Assembly: GCA_037200385.1 (NCBI GenBank)
Contig: JBBCGL010000001.1
Location: forward strand, 2,991,418-3,055,417
DNA: 64,000 nt
Source of the DNA: Rhizomicrobium sp.
GTDB taxonomy: Bacteria > Pseudomonadota > Alphaproteobacteria > Micropepsales > Micropepsaceae
Direction: 5' to 3'
Shown here: positions 9,980-18,327 of the stretch, piece by piece
Layout: every line of letters begins with the position of its first letter
How positions within the stretch are numbered: position 1 is the first letter of the stretch
Notes under the pieces: generated by a model
Database searches by the model: none
Seen by the model: only the letters and a program-made list of their open reading frames with translations
Told to the model about the DNA's origin: nothing
Position numbers and translations under genes: made by a program

Positions 9980-11596
9980 ATGGCCGTGGGGCTGGCGAAT
10001 GCACAGAAAGTGCGCGCGGTCGCCGATGAGGCGCCGCTGACCGGCATATTGCCGGATGCACTCGATTGCCTGCGGATCGCGATCACGATCTACGATGCGG
10101 GCGAGCGGCTGGTCTATGCCAATCAGCATCTCGACTACCTGTTCCGCAAGCTGCCCAAGCGCGACGCGCTGCTCGGGCTTTGCTATGGCGACATCGTGCG
10201 GCTGGAAGCGGCCGGCGGCGAGATCGCCGACAGCGCTTTGAGCGGCGGCGTCGAAGCCTTCGTGGCGCGGCGGCGCGGCCAGCTCGTCAGCGGCGACTTC
10301 CGGCCTTTCGACCTGCCGCTCGCCGACGGCCGCATCCTGGAGATCAAGTCGCGGCGCACCGCCGCGGGCGGCTGGATCGCGCTGTGGAGCGACGTGACGC
10401 TGGCGCGGCACGCGCTGGGCCGGCTGGAAAGCGCCATCGAGCTGTCGGCCGACGCCTTCGCCTTCTTCGACCACGCCGACCGCCTCGTCGTGTGCAACCG
10501 GGACTATGCGGCGCTGCACGGCCGCAAGCTCGAGAGCATACGCGGCGCCTCGTTCCGCGAGTTGCTGGCCGACGCCGTGGGCCGCGGCCGGGTGCGCATC
10601 GAAGGCGACGCGGAGGCCTGGATCGAGCGCCGCCTCGACCTGCACCGTTCGCCGGCCGGCGCGATGACGCTGGAGCTGACCTCGGGCATCGCCTATCTGG
10701 TGCGCGACCGCCGCACGCGCGACGGCCACGTCACCGTGCTGACCGACATCACCGACGAGCGCCGCGTCGAAGCCGCGCTGGTCAAGACCAAGGCCGAGCT
10801 GGCGCACAGCCAAAGCCGGGCCGAAAGCCAGGCGTCCTATCTGGCGGATCTGACCAGGCGCCTCGATGCCGCCGCGACCTCGGCCGACACGACCAAGAAA
10901 ACGCTGCTGCGCACCATGAGCCACGAGCTCAAGACGCCGCTCAACGCGATCATCGGCTTCTCCGACCTCTTGGAGCAGATGGCGGAGCGCTTCGACGCCG
11001 CGCAGGTCCGCGAATACGCCTCGCTGATCCATGCCGGAGGCCGCAACCTGCTGCGCCTGATCAACCAGATCCTCGACCTCACCAAGCTGGCGGCGGGACG
11101 CTATGAGCCGCGGCCGGCGCGGATCGATGTCGGCGGCGCGCTGTGGCTCGCCAAGGACGGCTATGCCGAACGGGCCGGAGCCAAGGGCTTGACGATCGAC
11201 GCGGACGGCGCCCCTGTCGGCCTGGTCACGCTGGCCGACGAACACGCCTTCGAGCAGATCGTCACGCAGCTCATGGACAATGCGGTGGCGTTCACGCCGG
11301 AAGGGGGCACCATCTGGCTCAGCGCCACGACGGCGGGCACGCAGATCGGCCTGCGCATCGCCGACAGCGGCCCGGGCGTGAAGGCGGAAGATCTCGCCCG
11401 CGTCATCGAACCGTTCGAGCAGGCGGGCCGCTCGACCACCGACCACACCAACGGCGCGGGTCTCGGCCTCACCTTGGTCAAGGCCTTCGCCGAGCTGCAT
11501 GGCGGCGCGCTGCGCATCGAGAGCGAGCCGGGCCGCGGCTTCGCCGCCACGGTCGAGCTGCCGAGCGCGGGACCTGTCTCCTCTTCATCCAATTGA
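9980..11596 (+). CDS. Double-PAS sensor histidine kinase, cytoplasmic
   Basis: The protein has about 538 residues and no membrane segment. Two PAS-like domains occupy about 25-145 and 150-265; a coiled-coil linker follows. HisKA carries His315 in MSHELKTPLNA, and HATPase_c has DSGPGV and GAGLGLTLVK boxes. ATG 9980 directly abuts AAGGA, so the in-frame GTG at 9986 is better spaced and could be the real start; the frame also extends to 9896. It diverges from the DivJ-like kinase and has no adjacent response regulator. Confidence 0.88.
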   Translation: MAVGLANAQKVRAVADEAPLTGILPDALDCLRIAITIYDAGERLVYANQHLDYLFRKLPKRDALLGLCYGDIVRLEAAGGEIADSALSGGVEAFVARRRGQLVSGDFRPFDLPLADGRILEIKSRRTAAGGWIALWSDVTLARHALGRLESAIELSADAFAFFDHADRLVVCNRDYAALHGRKLESIRGASFRELLADAVGRGRVRIEGDAEAWIERRLDLHRSPAGAMTLELTSGIAYLVRDRRTRDGHVTVLTDITDERRVEAALVKTKAELAHSQSRAESQASYLADLTRRLDAAATSADTTKKTLLRTMSHELKTPLNAIIGFSDLLEQMAERFDAAQVREYASLIHAGGRNLLRLINQILDLTKLAAGRYEPRPARIDVGGALWLAKDGYAERAGAKGLTIDADGAPVGLVTLADEHAFEQIVTQLMDNAVAFTPEGGTIWLSATTAGTQIGLRIADSGPGVKAEDLARVIEPFEQAGRSTTDHTNGAGLGLTLVKAFAELHGGALRIESEPGRGFAATVELPSAGPVSSSSN

Positions 11597-11751
11597 CGGG
11601 ACGCAGCACACGAAGCAAAGCCGCCCGAAACGGAAGTGCTTCTTGTTCTATTGTGCGACTGTTTGGCCCCCAATACTTCGCGCGCCTCCCCCAATATTGC
11701 TTTGTGTCTGACTAACATGCCAGTCTGCTGCCCTGCGGCGGGGGCCAGGGC

Positions 11752-12552
11752 ATGCACAATACGGCGATATGGCGGACGCTGGCCTGTGCCTGCGTGGCAA
11801 TCGGTTTCGGCTGCGCAACCGCTCATGCCGAGGCGGCGCGCGTTCTCGACAACGATATCGCCTGCGCGCCCGGCACGAACGGTCCGGATATCGTGGATGT
11901 CGTCCCGCAACTGGCGCTCAATGATTTCGGCGCGGTCCACCAGCAGATCGGCGCGGTGGCCGGCGTCTACACGACATGCGACCCGAACCGGAACGCCCGC
12001 TGGGATTTCGAAGGCACACTCTCGGCCGTTTCGCAGCCGGGGGGCGTGGCCTATTCCGGGCTGCTGGGGGTCGGATACGAGTTCAAGCTGTGGGACGAGA
12101 TCATCGTCATCCCGCTGGCCCGCCTGGGATTCGATCACTTCCCCTTCGGCGAAACGGACGCCGTGGAAAGCGGCGAAGTCGCCATAGAGGCCAATCTTCC
12201 CGCGTTCGGAAACAGGAACGTCCGGATCATCCTGGACGACACGCCATCCTATACGGGCGTCGAGACCGCGACGACCGCAATCCCGGGTCCGGGCAAGAGC
12301 CAGGCGACCTTCGCCAACCTGTCCGTCGCAGGCGTCGATTTCCCCGTAGGGCACCATTGGCGCATGAAAACCAGCGTCGCCTACAACTATATCGCCGACA
12401 ACGGACCGGTGAATTCCATCGGAAGCGCGATCGTGTCGCTGCGGGACGAGGGCAGCGACGGCAAATTCCACAACAGCTACGAAGTCGAATACAGCCACGG
12501 CGACGGCCATTTCGACGGCGTGCTGTTCTCCATCGACTTCCACTGGGAATAG
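11752..12552 (+). CDS. Exported, probably outer-membrane protein of unknown function
   Basis: The product has 266 residues with a signal peptide (about 1-26, ending TAHAEA). The mature protein alternates short beta-strand stretches (GLLGVGYEFKLWDEIIVIPL, WRMKTSVAYNYI, HFDGVLFSIDFHW) and ends in an aromatic-containing strand, as outer-membrane barrels do. Family not recognised. It is the first gene of a four-gene run with 10 bp or less between members, the later ones also exported or membrane-bound, so they probably form one envelope-related unit. Confidence 0.7.
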   Translation: MHNTAIWRTLACACVAIGFGCATAHAEAARVLDNDIACAPGTNGPDIVDVVPQLALNDFGAVHQQIGAVAGVYTTCDPNRNARWDFEGTLSAVSQPGGVAYSGLLGVGYEFKLWDEIIVIPLARLGFDHFPFGETDAVESGEVAIEANLPAFGNRNVRIILDDTPSYTGVETATTAIPGPGKSQATFANLSVAGVDFPVGHHWRMKTSVAYNYIADNGPVNSIGSAIVSLRDEGSDGKFHNSYEVEYSHGDGHFDGVLFSIDFHWE

Positions 12553-12562
12553 GCGGGACGCG

Positions 12563-13066
12563 ATGTTCGAACTGATCGACATATTGCACCACATATACGG
12601 GTTGGTCGGCCCGGCCGGAACGGGGATAGCCGCCATCTTCCTGATCGCGGGCTCCATGGCCCTGGGTGCCCTCAACGTCTTTGCCCGCGGCGACAAGCCG
12701 TGGGGCATATTGAGCGGCGCGGTCGTGACGATGATCATCGCCGGCTGGCTGTTCCATCACCACCAGCACAGCGAATCCCGGATCGCGGCGCAGGTGCTGG
12801 AAGGCAAGTGGCGCGGCGCCGACGCGAATTGCGACTATCCGATGGTCTTCACGCTCGAAGAGCTGTCGTTCGGCGAGACGGATCTGGTCGTGACGACCGC
12901 CGACCTGCCGCACCGCTATGCGGTCTACATGCAGGAATCGACGCCGGACCTGATCGTCGTCCACAGCCTCCCCGACAAGGCCGTGCAGAGCTATCGGCGC
13001 GAAGGCGACCATCTGGTCGTGAGCGCCGATGCCCAGCCGCAGAAGACGTATTACCGATGTCCTTGA
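12563..13066 (+). CDS. Small membrane protein with C-terminal extracytoplasmic domain
   Basis: The 167-residue protein has two membrane helices (about 14-38 and 48-64) followed by HHHQH and a roughly 95-residue soluble domain with two Cys, one in ANCDYP and one at the extreme C-terminus (YYRCP). The domain resembles small lipocalin-like lipid- or hydrophobe-binding folds in its strand pattern, but I cannot assign a family. Second gene of the 11752-14318 operon, 10 bp after the first and overlapping the third. Confidence 0.65.
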   Translation: MFELIDILHHIYGLVGPAGTGIAAIFLIAGSMALGALNVFARGDKPWGILSGAVVTMIIAGWLFHHHQHSESRIAAQVLEGKWRGADANCDYPMVFTLEELSFGETDLVVTTADLPHRYAVYMQESTPDLIVVHSLPDKAVQSYRREGDHLVVSADAQPQKTYYRCP

Positions 13067-13848
13067 GAGCGGTGCCGGCCCTCCTCTTCGCATGCGCCGC
13101 GTTCTGGGCCCTCCCGCATTCCGCGAGCGGCGTCGAGGAGTCGGACGATTGCCGTCAGCTGCGCGCACAAACGACATTCCGCCACATCGCCATCTGCGAG
13201 ATGAAACAGCAGCAGGCGGCACATCTGCTCCAGCTGTCCATGCGCAACGTTTGCACGGCGATAAAACGCGAGATTGAGGGCTGCGCCTTCTATCCCCTGA
13301 TCACCCAGCCGGCTCCTGCCGCGCCGCCGCCGCACGCGCTATCGACGCACGCGCCGCCGCCCGCAACCTCGATGCCGGCGGCGGCGCCACAAAGGCCTAT
13401 CGAAGCCCGCCATCCGCCAACCCGGCCGATCGAGGTCGCCCCGGACGCGCAGCCGCGTGACGTGCTGGCGAGCATCCGGCTCAAGAGCGATCCCGGCGAG
13501 GTCCTGCCGAACTGCGACGGTCCCGACGCCGTGGGCTGGCTTGCCGCGGCCGCCTATGTCGGAGCGCATGGCACACAGACGGTCTATGACGTGCATTTTG
13601 CGGCGCAGCCGGCCTCGCGATCGGGGCGGCCCGATCAATTGCCCGGCGTGGGAGAGGTGTTGACGTTCTCGCCGCGATATCCGGCGCCGGTCTATTCGGC
13701 GTCCATCGCCTGCGTGACCGACGAATGCCGCACCGCGCCGGTCGCCGGCCAGTTCACGATCCTTCGCCGCATTCATTATTCCGGTTTGAACGGCGCGACC
13801 TATTGGCAGCTATGCATCGGCCGCGCCAAGGGAGGTAAGGACATATGA
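13057..13848 (+). CDS. Exported Cys-rich, Pro-rich-linker protein of unknown function
   Basis: The 263-residue product starts with a signal peptide (MSLRAVPALLFACAAFWALP, cleavage near ASGVEE). A short Cys-containing helical module (to about residue 80) is followed by a Pro/Ala-rich linker (about 87-130) and a C-terminal domain with four more Cys, probably disulfide-bonded in the periplasm. The ATG at 13057 overlaps the previous gene by 10 bp, which supports translational coupling. Family not recognised. Confidence 0.65.
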   Translation: MSLRAVPALLFACAAFWALPHSASGVEESDDCRQLRAQTTFRHIAICEMKQQQAAHLLQLSMRNVCTAIKREIEGCAFYPLITQPAPAAPPPHALSTHAPPPATSMPAAAPQRPIEARHPPTRPIEVAPDAQPRDVLASIRLKSDPGEVLPNCDGPDAVGWLAAAAYVGAHGTQTVYDVHFAAQPASRSGRPDQLPGVGEVLTFSPRYPAPVYSASIACVTDECRTAPVAGQFTILRRIHYSGLNGATYWQLCIGRAKGGKDI

Positions 13849-14318
13849 GAAAGCTTCGTCAGGCGGCGGCCGTCCTCGCATTCGCGACGTTCGCCGCGGC
13901 GCCCGCCCTTTCACAGGACCGGGCCCCTTATGCGCATCTGTGCCTCGAAGATTACAGCGCGGGCGCCGGCGAGGCGCGGTTTCGCGTGACCGTCGATTGG
14001 AACGGCCTGCCGGCGGGCCAGTATGCGCGTATCGATCTCGTCGCGAAGGACGGCTCGGTGGCGTACTGGCCGCAATTCCACGACGACCGGCTGCAGCCGG
14101 GCCCGGACAGCTCCATCGAGACCTTCACCGTGTCCGACGTATCGCGCTATCCGCTGAGCTTCTCGCTGGTCGGCCTGTCGAAAGAGGCGGCCGACGCCTT
14201 CGATTCCGACTGCGCCCGCGGCTTCTGCTCGCTTCGGACCAATGCGCCCGGCACGACGCGGCTGGGCGGCGGCGATGTCGTGGCCCATCCCACGCCCGAC
14301 GGACGCCGCTGCGAATAA
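13845..14318 (+). CDS. Exported protein of unknown function, last gene of the operon
   Basis: The 157-residue protein has a signal peptide (about 1-23, cleavage near LSQDR). Mature residues include LCLEDY near the start and four Cys in all, two of them in DCARGFC. The ATG overlaps the preceding stop as ATGA, indicating coupling. The fold looks like an all-beta immunoglobulin-like domain, but no family could be named. Confidence 0.65.
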   Translation: MRKLRQAAAVLAFATFAAAPALSQDRAPYAHLCLEDYSAGAGEARFRVTVDWNGLPAGQYARIDLVAKDGSVAYWPQFHDDRLQPGPDSSIETFTVSDVSRYPLSFSLVGLSKEAADAFDSDCARGFCSLRTNAPGTTRLGGGDVVAHPTPDGRRCE

Positions 14319-14352
14319 CGCGCCTCGCGGCCGTCCCATCTCGGCACAATCC

Positions 14353-14412
14353 GATTCAAATTTGATTCAACGACGCCGAAAACTCGTCGCGAATTCGCAC
14401 AAAACTCGACTC
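14353..14412. promoter_or_regulatory. Cluster of three GANTC (CcrM-type) sites
   Basis: GATTC at 14353 and 14364 and GACTC at 14408 fall in 60 bp of an AT-rich, gene-free stretch (14319-14574). GANTC is the CcrM methylation site and is usually under-represented in alphaproteobacterial genomes; clusters in promoters can mark GcrA/CcrM control. I saw no convincing -35/-10 pair here. Confidence 0.25.
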
Positions 14413-14574
14413 AAGCCCGAACGAAATCGGCAGTTTTTCGTTTCCGGAAAGGCATGCAAGCGCCTGAATTAACCGGATTGTTTCGAACTTTACCGAAACG
14501 TTTCAGTCCCGCGAAAAGGGCCCTGCGCATGATCGCTGCATGAGAGGCGAACGAGCCGAACAAGGTGGGTCCAA

Positions 14575-14871
14575 ATGATACTGCGCGCGATCTTCTGGGT
14601 GGGCCTGATCTCCCTCCTGATGCCGCATGAGCCCGATCTGGGCTTCGGACGTCCGGGTGTGCAAGGCGCCGCGGCGGCCGCCACCACCCCCGCCTCGATC
14701 GGGGCGCTGATCCAGGCGGTCGACGTCAAGGACGCCTGTGCCGCGCACAAGGAGGCCTGTGCGGGCAACCTCTCGATCCTCGAGGGCTGGGGCGGGCTGA
14801 AGCACGTCGCGGTCCGCTCGATCGACGAGGTGCGTGCCGACCTCGCGGCCAACAGCACCAGGCTGCACTGA
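14575..14871 (+). CDS. Small exported/membrane-anchored protein, DUF5330-like
   Basis: The 98-residue protein opens with a hydrophobic helix (MILRAIFWVGLISLLMP) and has a Cys pair (DACAAHKEACAG) followed by a helical tail. This layout resembles the small DUF5330 proteins of Rhizobiales, but I am not certain of the family. AAGGTGGG lies 5-6 bp before the ATG. A 12-codon reading frame (14540-14578) ends overlapping this start. Confidence 0.6.
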   Translation: MILRAIFWVGLISLLMPHEPDLGFGRPGVQGAAAAATTPASIGALIQAVDVKDACAAHKEACAGNLSILEGWGGLKHVAVRSIDEVRADLAANSTRLH

Positions 14872-14916
14872 AAGCCGGCGGATCGACCTCTCCGGACGGG
14901 AGGGGTAGAAGGCCAT

Positions 14917-15381
14917 ATGAGCTTCGATCCGCAAACCCATCGCGTCGTGCCGCTGCGCGGCTTCGACGAGCTGACCCTGGGCGAGGTGTTCGCCCTGCCC
15001 TCCCGCACCCTCACCGAGGCCAATTTCGCCGCCTTCCAGACGGTGAGCCTCGACAACCATCCGATCCATTACGACACCGAATATTGCCGCCGGCTCGGCT
15101 ACAAGGCGCCGCTGGCGCATGGCCTGCAGGTGCTGAGCTTCACCGCGGCCGGAGCCGGGCTGTTTCCGCATGTGATCGGCGAGAAGCTGATCGGCTTCAT
15201 CGAGGTGAGCGCGAAATTCCTCAAAGGCGTCTTTCCCGGCGACACGCTGTATCCCGCGCTCACCATCGCCGAACTGACGCGGCAGAACAGCACCGGAATC
15301 GTCGCGATGCGCGCCACGGTGCACAACCAGGCGCGCGAGCTGGTGCTGGACGGGGTGCACAGATACCTGATGAGGCTGTGA
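14917..15381 (+). CDS. MaoC-like (R)-specific enoyl-CoA hydratase/dehydratase
   Basis: The 154-residue protein is a single hot-dog domain. The hydratase-2 motif is visible as DNHPIHYDTEYCRRLGYKAP followed by LAHGLQVLS, with the Asp/His pair that activates water. Such enzymes hydrate enoyl-CoA or dehydrate hydroxyacyl-CoA. A strong GGAGGGG ribosome site sits 11 bp before ATG 14917. It converges on the DUF6456 gene. Confidence 0.88.
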   Translation: MSFDPQTHRVVPLRGFDELTLGEVFALPSRTLTEANFAAFQTVSLDNHPIHYDTEYCRRLGYKAPLAHGLQVLSFTAAGAGLFPHVIGEKLIGFIEVSAKFLKGVFPGDTLYPALTIAELTRQNSTGIVAMRATVHNQARELVLDGVHRYLMRL

Positions 15382-15391
15382 CGATCGTCCC

Positions 15392-16183
15392 TCACGGGAT
15401 GGATTGCGATTCCTCCATCGCCCAGGCGCGCAGCCGGGCCTTGCCGCGCGTGTGCAGGCCGTAATGCTCCGCCAGCCGGTCGAGCGCGATGCCGAGCACC
15501 ACGCGGCCGGCGCGGCTCGGCCAGGCATTGGCGCGCTCGGCCTCTTCGAGGCCGCGCAGGTGACAGCAGACATCGAACAGGAGATCGCCCAGGCCGGGCC
15601 CTGCGGCGCGCATCGCATTGGCGAAGCGCTGCTTGGCGGCGAGCACGACGTCGTTGAAATCGCTTTCGCCCTTCTGGCCGCGCCGCCCCAGCACCACCGG
15701 CGCCGAATAGTCGACGCCCAGCCGCGGCATCAGCCGCGCCAGGGTGAAATCGCGGCGCAGCTTCTCGCCGGCATCGAACTGCGCCCCGGTCAGCAGGCCG
15801 CGCTGCTTGAGGCGCGACAGCGGCGATTCGGCATCGTCCGTCACGACCCGCTGCGTCCGGCCCTGCGGATCCGTCACCAGCCGCGTGCGGCGCAGCTGGT
15901 GCTGCGCGGCGAAGGGCTCGTCATCGGCGGTGGCACGCGCCAGCCAGCCCTCGCCCGCGTCGCTGAGCACATAGCATTTCGCGCCGCCGGCGCGGCGGAG
16001 CCAGCCCGCTTTCACAAAGGCATCGACCACCGCCGCGCCGAGCGGGGCACTGCGCCGCGCCGCATCCTCGCGGCTCGCGATGCGATAGAGCCCGTCGCCG
16101 CCGGGGCGCAAATGCGCGCCGGGCACCAGCAGCTTGCAGAAGACGCGGCGCGCCTCGCGTTCGATCTCGCCGGCGGCGCTCAT
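15392..16183 (-). CDS. DUF6456 domain protein
   Basis: The 263-residue cytoplasmic protein carries in its C-terminal half the DUF6456 pattern: ESPLSRLKQRG, QFDAGEKLRRDFTLARLMPR and GDLLFDVCCHLRGLEEAER followed by LGIALDRLAEHYG. The N-terminal half looks like a winged-helix module (residues 20-85). DUF6456 genes are alphaproteobacterial and usually neighbour a DnaA-like HTH gene, as here, where the two overlap by ATGA. A role with DNA is likely but unproven. Confidence 0.85.
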   Translation of the reverse strand: MSAAGEIEREARRVFCKLLVPGAHLRPGGDGLYRIASREDAARRSAPLGAAVVDAFVKAGWLRRAGGAKCYVLSDAGEGWLARATADDEPFAAQHQLRRTRLVTDPQGRTQRVVTDDAESPLSRLKQRGLLTGAQFDAGEKLRRDFTLARLMPRLGVDYSAPVVLGRRGQKGESDFNDVVLAAKQRFANAMRAAGPGLGDLLFDVCCHLRGLEEAERANAWPSRAGRVVLGIALDRLAEHYGLHTRGKARLRAWAMEESQSIP

Positions 16184-16530
16184 GGCTCCTGCTCCAGCAC
16201 GCCGCGCAGCGTCGCCTCGAGCCAGCCCAGCGTGCGGTTGAGCTCGGGATCCTCGCGCAACTCCTCGACCCGCTGGATGGCATGGCGGGCGGTGGAACGG
16301 TCGCGCCCGAAGCCCCGCGCCACGTCGGCCATGGTCATCGAGAACACGACATGGGTGAGGTACATCGCGATCTGCCGCGCCCGCGCCGCACGCCCGACAC
16401 CGCGCGACCGCGCCCGGATGGCGTCGAGCGGCACGCCATAGGCGTGCGCCACCACGAGTTGGGTCATCCCGGCGCGCAGTTGCGGCGCCGCGTCCTGCCG
16501 GGACCGAGAAGGACTGTATGCCTGATTCAT
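16180..16530 (-). CDS. DnaA domain-IV-like helix-turn-helix protein
   Basis: The 116-residue protein is largely a DnaA C-terminal DNA-binding domain without the AAA+ ATPase part: RQIAMYLTHVVFSMTMADVA, then GFGRDRSTARHAIQRVEEL, where DRSTARHA corresponds to the DnaA signature that reads the 9-mer box. The start ATG 16530 was chosen over a longer frame to 16617. It is translationally coupled (ATGA) to the DUF6456 gene. A perfect DnaA box lies 137 bp upstream, suggesting it binds its own control region or competes with DnaA there. Confidence 0.85.
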   Translation of the reverse strand: MNQAYSPSRSRQDAAPQLRAGMTQLVVAHAYGVPLDAIRARSRGVGRAARARQIAMYLTHVVFSMTMADVARGFGRDRSTARHAIQRVEELREDPELNRTLGWLEATLRGVLEQEP

Positions 16531-16666
16531 GAAATACCCCTGTTGCCAATGGCGGACCGCTTCCGAATCCGACCGTTGGAGGAATACTATCCTACTTTTG
16601 CGGGTGTTGGATAACAATTACAACTTTTGCGGGAAACGCTGGAGAAATAAGGCCGCAAAGGCGGAC

Positions 16667-16675
16667 TTATCCACA
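16667..16675 (+). promoter_or_regulatory. Perfect DnaA box upstream of the DnaA-like HTH gene
   Basis: TTATCCACA is the exact high-affinity DnaA box. It lies in the 271-bp AT-rich gap between the HTH gene (16530) and the receiver gene (16802). A 7/9 match in opposite orientation (GTTGGATAA, 16606-16614) and a TGTGGGATAA variant near 16763 are in the same gap. It could regulate the DnaA-like gene or be a DnaA titration site. Confidence 0.5.
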
Positions 16676-16801
16676 CAGGGCGTAGGCGGATTCGTACAGG
16701 TGTGCCGGCGCGAAATTCAGTTAACGCCGCGGCCATAGTTCCCTCATGCAACCCATCAGGTTGTGGGATAAAAATCGTAACTAAGATGGAAATCCCAGCG
16801 C

Positions 16802-17356
16802 CTACACCAGCGCGACGTCATCCACCGGCGTGACGTCCGGGCGGGCCAGCTTGGCCTTGCGGGCGGCGCGGACGCGGCGTTCGTCACCGCTCCACAGCGT
16901 GTGGCGGTGGGCGCGGCGGTCGGGGCCGAAGAAGCCCGGCGCCACGATGAAGGGACGCGGCGCCGTGATCGCGCTGGCGAGCTTGCGCGCGATGGTGGCG
17001 GCGCTCACCGGATGGGTCAGCACGTCGGTGACGCCGACGTCGCGCGCCTGTTCGACCTGGCGCTGGCGGGCATGGCTGTAGATCATGAACAGCGGCGCCA
17101 TCGGATCGAGGATGCCCTCGGCGCGGCGGGCCGCGACCGGAAAGCTCATGCCGCGATAAGGCTCGGCCGCCGCGTCGCAGAAGATCGCCGCGAAGCTCTG
17201 GGCGCGCAGGATCTCGATCGCGCGCGCGGATTCGGCGACCACGCCCACCTGCCGGACGCCGAGCAGGCCGAACGCGGTGCGCAGCACCGCGATGCTCGCC
17301 GGGCGCCCGCCGACGAGCAGCACCCGCAGATTCCTGATCTCCGCCGATCCGTCCAT
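16802..17356 (-). CDS. Divergent response-regulator receiver protein
   Basis: The protein has 184 residues. A CheY-like fold is visible (NLRVLLVGGRPASIAVLRTA; a phospho-acceptor-like Asp in AAIFCDAA; DVLTHPVSAATIARKL with the receiver helix-5 pattern). The first acidic pocket residues are replaced by GG, so phosphorylation is doubtful. The tail contains GFFGPDRRAHR, common in alphaproteobacterial receiver proteins. The start could be ATG 17365 or 17356. It could serve any of the orphan kinases, which is speculation. Confidence 0.75.
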   Translation of the reverse strand: MDGSAEIRNLRVLLVGGRPASIAVLRTAFGLLGVRQVGVVAESARAIEILRAQSFAAIFCDAAAEPYRGMSFPVAARRAEGILDPMAPLFMIYSHARQRQVEQARDVGVTDVLTHPVSAATIARKLASAITAPRPFIVAPGFFGPDRRAHRHTLWSGDERRVRAARKAKLARPDVTPVDDVALV

Positions 17357-17461
17357 GATCACCATATCCCAGGTTCCGAACGTAAAGAGGGCGGCTTAAA
17401 CCGCCGTTAATCGCGCCGCCTGCGAGTTCGCAAGCCGGTGCCGGCCTGATACAGTGGGGCG

Positions 17462-17788
17462 ATGACAAACGTTTTTCGCACCATCGTCGTGGTGGCGCTT
17501 TCGCTGGCGCTGAGCGGCTGTATCTTCTTCGAGACGCCGCGCGAGCGCGCGATGCGCAAGGATCCCAACTTCCAGGCCGGCTACGGCGACGGCTGCGCCA
17601 GCGCCAATGCCCGCGGCACCGATTACCGCCGCGGCAACACGATCCGCGACGACGCGCTCTACCAGGCGAGCAAGCCCTACCGCTCGGGCTGGGCGGCCGG
17701 CTATTCGACCTGCAACAACGAGCGCGGCGCGACGTCCAATCCCGATATCGGCGGCATGCCGACGAACCGGGCCCCGGGACAATTGTGA
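17462..17788 (+). CDS. Small lipoprotein of unknown function
   Basis: The 108-residue product has a lipoprotein signal with lipobox LSGC (Cys20), so it should be lipid-anchored in the envelope. The mature part has FQAGYGDGC and WAAGYSTCNNE, two similar glycine/aromatic segments each ending in Cys, as in small alphaproteobacterial outer-membrane lipoproteins. Its stop overlaps the GTG of the next gene. Confidence 0.7.
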   Translation: MTNVFRTIVVVALSLALSGCIFFETPRERAMRKDPNFQAGYGDGCASANARGTDYRRGNTIRDDALYQASKPYRSGWAAGYSTCNNERGATSNPDIGGMPTNRAPGQL

Positions 17789-18051
17789 GCCGGCTGCTGC
17801 AGGCGCCGCCGCTTCGCGCCGCGGCGCTGACGCTGTTCGGCGTGCTGCTCTTCTGCTTCGGATCGCTGTTTGCCGCCTATGGCCAGGCCGATCCTTGCCG
17901 CGCCCTGGCGGTGGAGAAGGCGCGGCGCCAGGCGGCGGCCAGCCTCGCCGAGCCCTGGCTGCGGGCCCAGACCAGCCAGATGTCGACTGCGGCCTGCGCC
18001 AGCGGATTGCTGGATTCCTGGGGCGAGCGGCTCACCCATTACATGCGTTGA
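17785..18051 (+). CDS. Small exported/membrane protein of unknown function
   Basis: The 88-residue product starts at a GTG overlapping the stop of the lipoprotein gene (GTGA), so the two are translationally coupled. It has one N-terminal hydrophobic segment (about 10-32, signal or anchor) and two Cys in a helical remainder (DPCRALAVEKARRQ, TAACASGL). Its partner is probably the lipoprotein. Family not recognised. Confidence 0.55.
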   Translation: MSRLLQAPPLRAAALTLFGVLLFCFGSLFAAYGQADPCRALAVEKARRQAAASLAEPWLRAQTSQMSTAACASGLLDSWGERLTHYMR

Positions 18052-18141
18052 CGCCGCGGCGGCCGTGGCCTGCGGGACACGGCGGCCTGCTTAACGCGCC
18101 GTTAACCGTTTTCCCCGATATTGGGCGCTTGACCGGGCCGC

Positions 18142-18160
18142 GTGACAGGCAAACTGTCAC
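18142..18160. promoter_or_regulatory. GTGACAG/CTGTCAC operator-like palindrome
   Basis: A perfect 7-bp inverted repeat GTGACAG-GCAAA-CTGTCAC lies 46 bp upstream of the start of a 36-codon ORF with a strong ribosome site. It has the size of a TetR/GntR-type operator. The regulator is unknown. Confidence 0.4.
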
Positions 18161-18205
18161 ATTATCCGTGTACGTCGGTATTGCTCTCTATAAGGAGCTT
18201 TCGCG

Positions 18206-18316
18206 ATGCTGGGATTGCTGGTTTCAAACCGCGCGCCGTTCGAGCCGTTGCAGCCGAGCGCCCCCATCCTTCCCCGCTTCGTCCGCCGCGCGCTCCAGGC
18301 GCTGTTCCGGCGGTAG
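18206..18316 (+). CDS. Possible 36-residue basic peptide
   Basis: ATG 18206 is preceded by AAGGAG at 8 bp spacing, one of the best ribosome sites in the window. The peptide starts MLGLLVSNRAPFEPLQPS, is rich in Pro, and ends RRALQALFRR, a short amphipathic basic helix. It is flanked by a palindromic operator upstream and a stem-loop downstream, which together suggest a genuine small transcription unit. No homology can be claimed. Confidence 0.4.
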   Translation: MLGLLVSNRAPFEPLQPSAPILPRFVRRALQALFRR

Positions 18317-18327
18317 CACGTTCGGTG

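Noticed and set aside
14540-14578. 12-codon upstream ORF overlapping the start at 14575
   Set aside because: It overlaps as ATGA and could be a leader peptide, but length and lack of a ribosome site make chance more likely.
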